Assembly: GCA_965368115.1 (NCBI GenBank)
Contig: CBDULQ010000089.1
Location: forward strand, 1 to 13,280
Length of the DNA stretch: 13,280 nucleotides
From: CBDULQ01 sp965368115
GTDB taxonomy: Bacteria > Pseudomonadota > Gammaproteobacteria > SZUA-229
Direction: 5' to 3'
Shown: one piece after another, positions 1 to 5,459 of the stretch
How positions within the stretch are numbered: position 1 is the first letter of the stretch
Layout of the letters: each line of letters begins with the position of its first letter
Position numbers and translations under genes: made by a program
The notes under the pieces: model-generated
The model's database searches: none
Told to the model about the DNA's origin: nothing
The model's input: the letters and a program-made list of their open reading frames with translations, nothing else

Positions 1-54
1 CGGCATACGAGATAGCGTAGCGTCTCGTGGGCTCGGAATGTGTATAAGAGACAG
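1..54 (+). other. Illumina Nextera i7 adapter contamination, not genomic
   Basis: The first 13 bases match the end of the P7 flow-cell primer (CGGCATACGAGAT). Bases 14-21 are an 8-base index, AGCGTAGC, whose reverse complement GCTACGCT is the Nextera N709 index as I recall it. Bases 22 onward match the Nextera read-2 primer (GTCTCGTGGGCTCGG), and the Tn5 mosaic end closes with TGTATAAGAGACAG at 54. One G is missing relative to the standard adapter, near 37-38 (CGGAATG instead of CGGAGATG). This is untrimmed library adapter at a contig end and should be masked; no biology should be read from it. Confidence 0.97.
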
Positions 55-90
55 TGCCAATGGAAAACATTAACACGTTCCCCATTGGCA
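55..90. repeat. Inverted repeat at the adapter junction (possible fold-back chimera)
   Basis: TGCCAATGG at 55-63 is the exact reverse complement of CCATTGGCA at 82-90. Extending inward, 12 of 14 bases pair (55-68 against 77-90). The left arm begins immediately after the adapter, and a TAA at 71-73 interrupts the amidotransferase frame between the arms. This pattern is what a template-switch or fold-back library artefact would give, although a chance palindrome in coding sequence is possible. Confidence 0.5.
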
Positions 91-364
91 TGGAGACACC
101 TTTGAGATCCCAAAGGACGCGGAGCTCATTGCATCAAGTGATGCCTGCGCCAATCAGGGGTTCATTCTCGGCGACCGGGTTGTGGGCCTGCAGTTTCACT
201 TGGAAGTAACGCCAGACTCGGTCACATCGCTGATCGAAAATTGCCAGAATGAACTAGACGGGTCTGAACATTTGCAGTCGACAGATCATCTGATCGCCTC
301 TGATCAACGCTTTATTGAAGCCAATAAACTGTTACTAAGGCTGTTGGATAAATTTGCCCTCTGA
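74..364 (+). CDS. Class I glutamine amidotransferase, C-terminal fragment
   Basis: The frame is open from 74 to the TGA at 362-364 (96 codons) and reads HVPHWHGDTFEIP, then ASSDACANQGF, then GLQFHLEVT. These match the C-terminal half of class I (GATase1) amidotransferases, which hydrolyse glutamine to supply ammonia to a partner reaction. The His and Glu of the Cys-His-Glu triad are visible in FHLEV. The nucleophile Cys and the N-terminal half are missing because the contig ends here. A TAA at 71-73 lies just upstream, beside the adapter junction, so those bases are doubtful. The family includes GMP-synthase-like and gamma-glutamyl hydrolase-like members, and the acceptor substrate cannot be told from this piece. 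The gene converges on cbbM. Confidence 0.82.
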   Translation, partial: HVPHWHGDTFEIPKDAELIASSDACANQGFILGDRVVGLQFHLEVTPDSVTSLIENCQNELDGSEHLQSTDHLIASDQRFIEANKLLLRLLDKFAL

Positions 365-477
365 CTCCAAAGCTTTCACCTTGATCAAAGGATTCACTGA
401 ACATTCACTCCAGAAACCCTGCTAAAACAGGAACCAGTGACTCAATGGACATCCATCTTTGATATTTGAGAAACCCC

Positions 478-537
478 AAAAAAATAAAAAGGCGATAACC
501 CGGGGATAGCCGCTGTGCAATCCGCGAGTTATCGCCT
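478..537 (-). terminator. Rho-independent terminator of cbbM
   Basis: On the minus strand a perfect 10-bp stem, AGGCGATAAC (537-528) and GTTATCGCCT (499-490), encloses a 28-base loop. It is followed by a T-rich tract (TTTTTATTTTTTT, 490-478). It lies 37 bases past the cbbM stop, so the cbbM transcript probably ends here as a single-gene message. The stretch 365-477 shows nothing else recognisable. Confidence 0.85.
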
Positions 538-573
538 GCTCCGGTCTATTTTAAAAGTCCGGCGGGTAAAACC

Positions 574-1962
574 TTACGCGGCTTTAACACCCAGTTTTTC
601 ACGCCAACCCGGGAACAGCGTATCGGCGTCGCCGGGGAAGGACTCGAAGGCGCGGGCGAATTCACGATGCTCTTTGGCCCACTCAATCGGATCGGCACCG
701 GCTTTCCAGCACTCATAGGCCTGGCGCAGTGACTTGGCGCCATCGGCCGGGGAATCGATGTGGCCGTAGGAGCCGCCGCCTGCGGTGTTGACGACATTGC
801 CGTGACCGAGGTTTTCGAAGAAACCGGGCAGACGTAAAGCGTTCATGCCACCGGAAATAATCGGTGTAGTGGGCTTCATGCCGTACCATTTCTGGTTGTA
901 AACCGGACCCTGGCACTCGTCGCGCTCGATCATGTAGGCGATGACCTTATCATCCGCCTCGCCTTCCATCTTACCGTAACCCATGGTACCCACATGGATA
1001 CCGGAAGCGCCCTGCAGACGCGACATCTTGGCCAGTACGAAAGCGGTATAACCGCGCTTGGCGCTGGGCGACGTCACGGCACCGTGACCGGCGCGGTGAT
1101 AATGCAGGTACTGACCGGGGTACTGACGACGTGCCGTGGTGACCATGCCGGGACCACCAACATAACCGTCGACCAGGAACGCCAGTTTGTCCGCATCGGG
1201 GCCGAAGGTCTCCAGCGCAAAATCCGCACGGGCGCACATTTCGAAATGATCGTCGGCGGTGATGTTCAGCGAGAACAGCTTGGCCTCGCCGGTTTCGTCC
1301 TGGGCACGTTTCATGGAATCATAAACCAGGGCCAGGGTTTTCTTCAGCGGAGCGAACACCTGGTTACCCTGGGGCTCGTCGTTCTTGATGAAATCGCCGC
1401 CCAGCCAGAACTCATAGGCGGCTTTAGCGAAAGGTTCCGGACGCAAACCCAGTTTGGGTTTGATGATGGTGCCGGAGATATAACCACCGTCCTTGACCGG
1501 ACGACCCAGGATACGCCACAGGTCAGAGATGTCCCGAGACGGACCGTCGAACATCTGGATAGCACGCTCGGGCACATAGAAGTCGATCATCTTGGCATGC
1601 TCAACATCACCCATGCCCTGGTTGTTGCCGATGGTCAGGGTCAGAAAAGACACCATCATGAAACGACCGTCGGTCACATTGCGGTCGAACAGCTCCAGGG
1701 GATAGGCGATACGCATGTCTTCACTGGCTTCATCGATGTGATAAACCAGCGCGTCCACACCCTTGGTGAAATCGTCGGTGGTGCACACTTCAACATTGGT
1801 ACCGGTGGATGATTCCGCGGCGAAATGAGCCGCCGTGGACAGGTAATCGTAACCCGCCTTGGGCTTCATTTTATAAGCCACCAGGATATGCCGGCCTTCG
1901 GCAATGAGGTCGGCTTCCTGCAAGTCTAGATTCGCGTAACGACTGGATTGATCGTGCGCCAT
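574..1962 (-). CDS. cbbM: Ribulose-1,5-bisphosphate carboxylase/oxygenase, form II
   Basis: The protein (462 aa) carboxylates ribulose-1,5-bisphosphate to two 3-phosphoglycerates, the CO2-fixing step of the Calvin cycle. It aligns by eye over its whole length with Rhodospirillum rubrum form II RuBisCO at a constant +2 offset. Visible active-site residues: K168 in GTIIKPKLGL, the carbamylated K193 with D195 and E196 in GGDFIKNDEPQG, H289 in HYHRAGHGA, and loop-6 K331 in GKMEGE. None is missing. The start was set at the ATG at 1962-1960 (MAHDQSSRY) because GGAGG (1972-1968) lies correctly before it; an upstream in-frame TTG at 1974 overlaps that Shine-Dalgarno and is unlikely to be used. The gene is divergent from cbbR and has its own terminator, with no cbbQ or cbbO activase gene beside it. 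Form II enzymes usually have low CO2/O2 specificity and suit high-CO2, low-O2 settings. Confidence 0.97.
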   Translation of the reverse strand: MAHDQSSRYANLDLQEADLIAEGRHILVAYKMKPKAGYDYLSTAAHFAAESSTGTNVEVCTTDDFTKGVDALVYHIDEASEDMRIAYPLELFDRNVTDGRFMMVSFLTLTIGNNQGMGDVEHAKMIDFYVPERAIQMFDGPSRDISDLWRILGRPVKDGGYISGTIIKPKLGLRPEPFAKAAYEFWLGGDFIKNDEPQGNQVFAPLKKTLALVYDSMKRAQDETGEAKLFSLNITADDHFEMCARADFALETFGPDADKLAFLVDGYVGGPGMVTTARRQYPGQYLHYHRAGHGAVTSPSAKRGYTAFVLAKMSRLQGASGIHVGTMGYGKMEGEADDKVIAYMIERDECQGPVYNQKWYGMKPTTPIISGGMNALRLPGFFENLGHGNVVNTAGGGSYGHIDSPADGAKSLRQAYECWKAGADPIEWAKEHREFARAFESFPGDADTLFPGWREKLGVKAA

Positions 1963-2070
1963 AGTGTCCTCCAAATCAGTTGTATGATCGATAAAAACTG
2001 GATGGCACTATAATTTATGTGGACTATAAGATATATTCAGATATTTTAAGATTTTCTCAAAGTTTTTCTT
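1963..2070. promoter_or_regulatory. cbbM-cbbR divergent control region with CbbR-type TNA-N7-TNA sites
   Basis: The 108-bp AT-rich spacer holds a tandem TNA-N7-TNA-N7-TNA array at 2027-2049 (TAA at 2027, TCA at 2037, TAA at 2047), the half-site pattern described for CbbR. The array sits in three decamers with a 10-base period (2028, 2038, 2048), so the sites face one side of the helix. ACTATAA occurs twice as a direct repeat (2007 and 2023). A perfect TATAAT at 2009-2014 on plus could be the cbbR -10. The overlapping TATAGT on minus (2012-2007) could be the cbbM -10, with a poor -35, as expected for an activator-dependent promoter. Promoter assignments are inferred. Confidence 0.5.
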
Positions 2071-2976
2071 ATGGCTAGAATAACCCTCCGCCAGTTCGAA
2101 ATGCTTGAAGCTGTGGCCCGTTGCAACAGCTTTTCAGCCGCCAGCGCCGAGCTACACCTGTCTCAACCCGCCGTATCCATGCAGATCAAACAACTGGAGA
2201 ATGCGCTGGGCCTGCCCCTGTTCGAACACATCGGCAAGCAGATCCAGCTCACCGAAGCCGGTCATGAAGCCCTGCGCGCCGGCCATATTATCCAGCGAAC
2301 ACTGACCAATCTGGAGCATCACCTGGCCGATATGCGGGGCCTGCATGGCGGTACCCTGACCGTTTCGGCGGCCAGTACCGCCAGCGTATTCGCGGCCCGA
2401 ATCATGGCCCTGTTCCGGGCGCTTCACCCTGAGGTGCGCATCAGCCTGAACGTGGTCAACCGGGAAACCCTGCTCCATCATCTTGATCAGAACAGTATCG
2501 ACCTGGCATTGATGGGACAGCCTCCCCTGGACCAACCGCTCAGCGCGCGTGCTTTCATGGACAATCCGCTGGTGGTGATCGCATCCACCCACCATCCACT
2601 CGCCGGCCTCAGGGACATCCCGATACAGAAACTGCTGGAAGAACCCCTGATCGGCCGTGAGCAGGGATCGGGTACCCGTAGCGCGCTGGAACATTTTCTG
2701 GAGCAACGGGGTTATGAATTTGAAGCCGCCATGGAGATGAACAAGAACGAAGCCATCAAACAGGCGGTAGAAGCCGGCCTCGGCCTGGGGGTGGTGTCGT
2801 TACACACGGTGCAGGCCGAACTCGCATCCGGCCAGTTATGTGTGCTGGACATACAGGGATTCCCGATTAAACGACAATGGTACCTGGTGCAACGGGAAGG
2901 CAAACGCCCAAGCCTGGCGGCACAGGCGTTCATTGAACTGGTGATGACGGAATCCGCATCCAGCCCCCTGTTATAA
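2071..2976 (+). CDS. cbbR: LysR-family transcriptional regulator, CbbR type
   Basis: The 301-aa product has LysR-family length. An N-terminal winged helix-turn-helix (about residues 5-65) includes SFSAASAELHLSQPAVSMQIKQLE-type recognition-helix sequence; residues about 90-290 form the LysR substrate-binding domain. CbbR proteins sense Calvin-cycle metabolites or NADPH and activate cbb operons. The CbbR name rests on sequence style (MARITLRQFEMLEAV opening) and on divergence from cbbM, the standard arrangement. No convincing Shine-Dalgarno precedes the ATG, but the start gives the expected LysR N-terminus. The binding sites in the shared spacer lie downstream of the putative cbbR -10, which would fit autorepression. 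A hairpin terminator lies at 3092-3120. Confidence 0.9.
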   Translation: MARITLRQFEMLEAVARCNSFSAASAELHLSQPAVSMQIKQLENALGLPLFEHIGKQIQLTEAGHEALRAGHIIQRTLTNLEHHLADMRGLHGGTLTVSAASTASVFAARIMALFRALHPEVRISLNVVNRETLLHHLDQNSIDLALMGQPPLDQPLSARAFMDNPLVVIASTHHPLAGLRDIPIQKLLEEPLIGREQGSGTRSALEHFLEQRGYEFEAAMEMNKNEAIKQAVEAGLGLGVVSLHTVQAELASGQLCVLDIQGFPIKRQWYLVQREGKRPSLAAQAFIELVMTESASSPLL

Positions 2977-3040
2977 GCAGTAACGACTCTGCATGATGTT
3001 CGACAAGCAGATAAAAAACGACGCCTGACGAGCCCCCACC

Positions 3041-3061
3041 TTAATCTACGCAAGAGATTAA
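3041..3061. repeat. Short inverted repeat beside the first TGGGTGTCC copy
   Basis: TTAATCT (3041-3047) and AGATTAA (3055-3061) form a perfect 7-bp stem with a 7-base loop, abutting the TGGGTGTCC copy at 3064. The outer CACC (3037-3040) can pair with GGTG inside that copy. It may be a structural part of the element end; its function is unknown. Confidence 0.45.
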
Positions 3062-3063
3062 AA

Positions 3064-3074
3064 TGGGTGTCCAG
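3064..3074 (+). repeat. TGGGTGTCCAG terminal repeat, copy 1 (left end of cassette)
   Basis: TGGGTGTCCAG here is repeated exactly in inverted orientation at 3677-3687, so the two bracket about 624 bp holding one AT-rich gene. A third copy lies at 4825-4836 on minus. Copies 1 and 3 share AATGGGTGTCC. Confidence 0.7.
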
Positions 3075-3091
3075 ACAAAAATATGCGCCAT

Positions 3092-3120
3092 AAAGTCAAA
3101 GACCGGTTTTGACTTTTTTT
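3092..3120 (+). terminator. Rho-independent terminator downstream of cbbR
   Basis: A perfect 9-bp stem, AAAGTCAAA (3092-3100) and TTTGACTTT (3108-3116), has a 7-base loop and runs into seven T residues (3114-3120) on plus. It lies 116 bases past cbbR, just inside the first TGGGTGTCC copy. It could stop cbbR read-through into the accessory gene, or it may have arrived with the cassette. The minus strand lacks a T tract, so the direction is plus. Confidence 0.75.
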
Positions 3121-3177
3121 AGCACAAAGCAGCATTTGTATGCTGAAATATTTTTCTCGTTTGCAAAGGAACCATGT

Positions 3178-3621
3178 GTGAAAAAAAACATAATATATGC
3201 CACTGTAATTATCATTCTATTAGCTTCCTTCCTTATATTCGGAGTAATAGGCGTTTATAAAACCGAGAATGGGATCGTTCTTGGTTTACCCGATTATGAG
3301 AAAAGAGATTTACATGTATCAAAAATCGATTTGGATATTCTTACCCGGGCAGATGCATTGTTGTCCAGAAAAGAAACATGGAGCAAGGAACGCACCTCAG
3401 ATTGCTCACAATCAGAAACGCTGAATTTGTATTGCGCTTTAGAAAAAGCGTCTGTGGAGGTTATGGGAAAGTATGTACATAGGCAAGCGGCTTTGCAGGA
3501 AGTGAGATTTAGCATTGACGATCACTACCGAGAACGGGGGAGAAGCATCGGCTTTTTGATTTTAACTCCAACAAAGACACACGCTTTGAGGATGTTAAAT
3601 ATGTGCTTTCACAAGCCATAG
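3178..3621 (+). CDS. Small membrane-anchored protein of unknown function, C-terminus frameshifted
   Basis: The start is a GTG at 3178 with AAGGA (3166-3170) seven bases before it. It gives MKKN followed by a single hydrophobic helix (about residues 4-26), so an N-terminal membrane anchor with a soluble domain outside is likely. The soluble part contains SLYCALEKASVEV-like and HRQAALQEVRF segments, reminiscent of uncharacterised proteins I associate with gammaproteobacterial accessory cassettes; this is recollection, not a search. The written frame ends at 3621 (147 aa) with an odd tail after residue 120. One added G in the run at 3536-3540 would instead continue as GEKHRLFDFNSNKDTRFEDV and on to KEKEN at 3668, a far more protein-like ending of about 163 aa. 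The gene is strikingly AT-rich against its neighbours and is bracketed by inverted TGGGTGTCCAG repeats, suggesting transfer. Confidence 0.65.
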   Translation: MKKNIIYATVIIILLASFLIFGVIGVYKTENGIVLGLPDYEKRDLHVSKIDLDILTRADALLSRKETWSKERTSDCSQSETLNLYCALEKASVEVMGKYVHRQAALQEVRFSIDDHYRERGRSIGFLILTPTKTHALRMLNMCFHKP

Positions 3622-3676
3622 CTAGCGTTAGAGGGAAGCTTGCACTTTATAAAGAAAAAGAGAATTAATCAGCTAA

Positions 3677-3687
3677 CTGGACACCCA
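3677..3687 (-). repeat. TGGGTGTCCAG terminal repeat, copy 2 (inverted)
   Basis: CTGGACACCCA is the exact inverse of copy 1. On the minus strand it continues as TTAGC, closely resembling copy 3 (TGGGTGTCC then two bases then TTAGC). It starts nine bases after the repaired stop of the preceding gene at 3666-3668, so the gene fills the space between the two repeats. Confidence 0.7.
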
Positions 3688-3822
3688 CCTCCAGAGACTT
3701 GCCAGCCCGGCCGCTTTAACAGCAAGCCCAAATCTGTGCAAACAACAGGCATATGTTCGATAACAGTGCGAGCAAAACCCTGCCAGACTAATCAACTCAT
3801 TGATTCGTAAACTGAATCGGCG

Positions 3823-3838
3823 TGGCATATTTGATGCT
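3823..3838 (+). promoter_or_regulatory. Sigma-54-like promoter (-24/-12) upstream of the NIT-like gene
   Basis: TGGCATATTTGATGCT matches the sigma-54 pattern TGGCAC-N5-TTGCW, with GG at 3824-3825 and GC at 3836-3837 exactly 10 bases apart. Transcription would start near 3850, about 75 bases before the ATG at 3925. The assignment is by pattern only. The rest of 3690-3822 shows no gene or other element. Confidence 0.4.
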
Positions 3839-3924
3839 TGTTTAAATGACAAAGCAATCCGCTGAATTGACCAGCTTCCCATACCCACCACAGTGCCTGG
3901 AATGGCTTGACCGAGGTTTGCTCG

Positions 3925-4764
3925 ATGAACATCGCTATAGCGGCGACTCTGGGACTACTGCTGACCTATCTTCTACTGCGCCATTACGCCCTCGGCAATC
4001 GACGCCTTTCCATCGAAGTGTGCCGGGCATTGTTGCAGACTGTCTGCGATTTGCAGCGTCATCGCGGACTGAGTATTGCTGTGCTGGCTGGCGAAGAAAA
4101 ACTCAGTGATGAATGCGCCCGCACCGAAGAAGCCCTGCATCATGCCTTCAAGGGCATGACCAATCATTACGCCGATGTTCACCCTGTGTTGCGTACAGAG
4201 CAGTGGGACGAGGTGGTGGTTCACTGGCGTTCACTTTGCAGTCACTGGCGTTTTCTGGATTTTGTCGCCAACCTGTATGCACATAACGACATCATCATGG
4301 GGTGTATCGGCGTGTTGCATACAATCGCTAAAAAACAGGCCAGGCTGCTTGGCCACAAGCGCGTAAACATTCTGCTCGAATGGCCACCACTGATCGAACA
4401 TATCGGCATGCTGCGTGCGTTGGGTATGCATATGCTGAGCCGGGAAGCGCGCGGTGACAAACATGACGATCAAATCATACTGGCGATGATGAACCATCGC
4501 CAGCAAGCCGTGCAGTCGCTGAAGTTACTTCACGGGCAACTACCCGACCCGACCATCCAGAGCGCTACCGAGAACCTGTTACGGAGAGTCGCCGCACTCG
4601 GTGAAGGTAACATCGACAACTACACGGCACAGAATTACTACACCGATATCACAAGCGTAATCGATCGCTGGTATCGAATGATGAACACACAGATCATGAC
4701 CAGTGACACCCGGCGTAATCCTGTACGTCACCTACTGAAACTCGCAAGCCCGTATAAAAATTAA
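3925..4764 (+). CDS. Membrane-anchored protein with a NIT-like (nitrate/nitrite-sensor-like) helical domain
   Basis: The ATG at 3925 has GAGG (3913-3916) eight bases before it and gives a 279-aa protein; an in-frame TTG at 3907 lacks such support. Residues 2-20 are a hydrophobic helix, followed by a positively charged RH...NRR stretch. The segment around residues 43-50, LQRHRGLS, matches the hallmark LQxERGLS-type motif opening NIT domains, and the remainder is predicted mostly helical, with many hydrophobic heptads. NIT domains are linked to nitrate and nitrite sensing in receptors and antiterminators, but no output domain (HAMP, kinase, methyl-accepting, ANTAR) follows, so this would be a stand-alone sensor or something else using the same fold. 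The sigma-54-like site upstream would suit nitrogen control. The family call is from motif memory; an uncharacterised protein is the alternative. Confidence 0.55.
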   Translation: MNIAIAATLGLLLTYLLLRHYALGNRRLSIEVCRALLQTVCDLQRHRGLSIAVLAGEEKLSDECARTEEALHHAFKGMTNHYADVHPVLRTEQWDEVVVHWRSLCSHWRFLDFVANLYAHNDIIMGCIGVLHTIAKKQARLLGHKRVNILLEWPPLIEHIGMLRALGMHMLSREARGDKHDDQIILAMMNHRQQAVQSLKLLHGQLPDPTIQSATENLLRRVAALGEGNIDNYTAQNYYTDITSVIDRWYRMMNTQIMTSDTRRNPVRHLLKLASPYKN

Positions 4765-4824
4765 AGAACCAATAATCGATAAGGGAGAGATTTATTTTCT
4801 AATTTGAGATGGCAAATGGCTAAT

Positions 4825-4836
4825 CGGACACCCATT
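4825..4836 (-). repeat. AATGGGTGTCCG repeat, copy 3
   Basis: On minus this reads AATGGGTGTCCG, beginning at the last base of the eda stop codon (4838-4836). It shares 11 bases with copy 1 and, with its continuation ATTAGC, 14 of 16 bases with copy 2. It marks the right edge of the two-gene accessory region. Confidence 0.65.
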
Positions 4837-5459
4837 CAATCCATTAAGCCCAGAGCCTCACGACACAATCCGGTAATCTGCCCAAAATCCCCGGCGGCAA
4901 CACTCTGTTTAGGTACAATCCAGCTCCCCCCCACACACAATACATTAGGCAGTGCCAGATAGTCTTTCATATTATCAAGACTGATACCCCCGGTCGGACA
5001 AAACTGCATGCCCGCAAAGGGACCGGCAAAGCCTTTTAACAATTCGATGCCGCCCACGGCGGAAGCGGGAAACAGTTTGCAGCCCTGGATCTGATTGCGC
5101 ATCGCCTGCATCACTTCGCTGGCGGTGGCGACGCCGGGGATGAAAGGAATGTTATCTTTACTGGCACAGTCGAGCAGTTCGTCGCTGATACCGGGACTGA
5201 AGCTGAACCGGCCACCGGCATCGCGCACCTTTAACATCTGCTCAGCATCCAGCACCGTGCCGGCACCCACATGCATATCCGGCAGCCGACCGGCGATGCG
5301 TTCGATGCTGGCGAGTGCAGCATCGCTGCGCAGGGTGATCTCCATGACGTTGATACCGCCCTCCAGCAAAGCCTCGGCCAGCGGTATGGCGTGATCGGCG
5401 TCTTCCAGTACCACGACGGGTACGATGGGCGATAACTTTAGAATGTCGATGGCGTTCAT
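4836..5459 (-). CDS. eda: 2-dehydro-3-deoxy-6-phosphogluconate (KDPG) aldolase
   Basis: The 207-aa protein cleaves KDPG to pyruvate and glyceraldehyde-3-phosphate, the second step of the Entner-Doudoroff pathway; family members also act on 4-hydroxy-2-oxoglutarate. Class I aldolase residues are present: E40 and R44 in VMEITLR, the Schiff-base lysine K128 in GCKLFPAS, the GAGTVL strand at 65-70 and the phosphate-binding FCPTGGIS (153-160) and GGSW (177-180). Length and order match E. coli Eda throughout. Its ATG overlaps the edd stop as ATGA (5459-5456), so translation is probably coupled to edd. Only a weak Shine-Dalgarno is seen. No clear terminator follows; the stop touches a TGGGTGTCC repeat. 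Confidence 0.96.
   Translation of the reverse strand: MNAIDILKLSPIVPVVVLEDADHAIPLAEALLEGGINVMEITLRSDAALASIERIAGRLPDMHVGAGTVLDAEQMLKVRDAGGRFSFSPGISDELLDCASKDNIPFIPGVATASEVMQAMRNQIQGCKLFPASAVGGIELLKGFAGPFAGMQFCPTGGISLDNMKDYLALPNVLCVGGSWIVPKQSVAAGDFGQITGLCREALGLMD

Noticed and set aside
994..1812. Long plus-strand frame of 272 codons opposite cbbM
   Set aside because: It is fully antisense to a well-matched RuBisCO gene, has no Shine-Dalgarno and reads like the complement of a high-GC gene.
1972..1974. TTG as the cbbM start
   Set aside because: It overlaps the GGAGG that serves the ATG at 1962; starting at the ATG gives the expected form II N-terminus.
3660..3700. Integron attC site after the cassette gene
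   Set aside because: The GCTAAC near 3673 hints at an attC inverse core, but no matching GTTRRRY partner or attC-like fold was found, and the boundary repeats do not follow integron geometry.
3673..3891. Minus-strand frame of 72 codons between the cassette and the NIT-like gene
   Set aside because: No ribosome site, composition unlike the neighbouring genes, and it runs through the TGGGTGTCC repeat and the sigma-54-like site.
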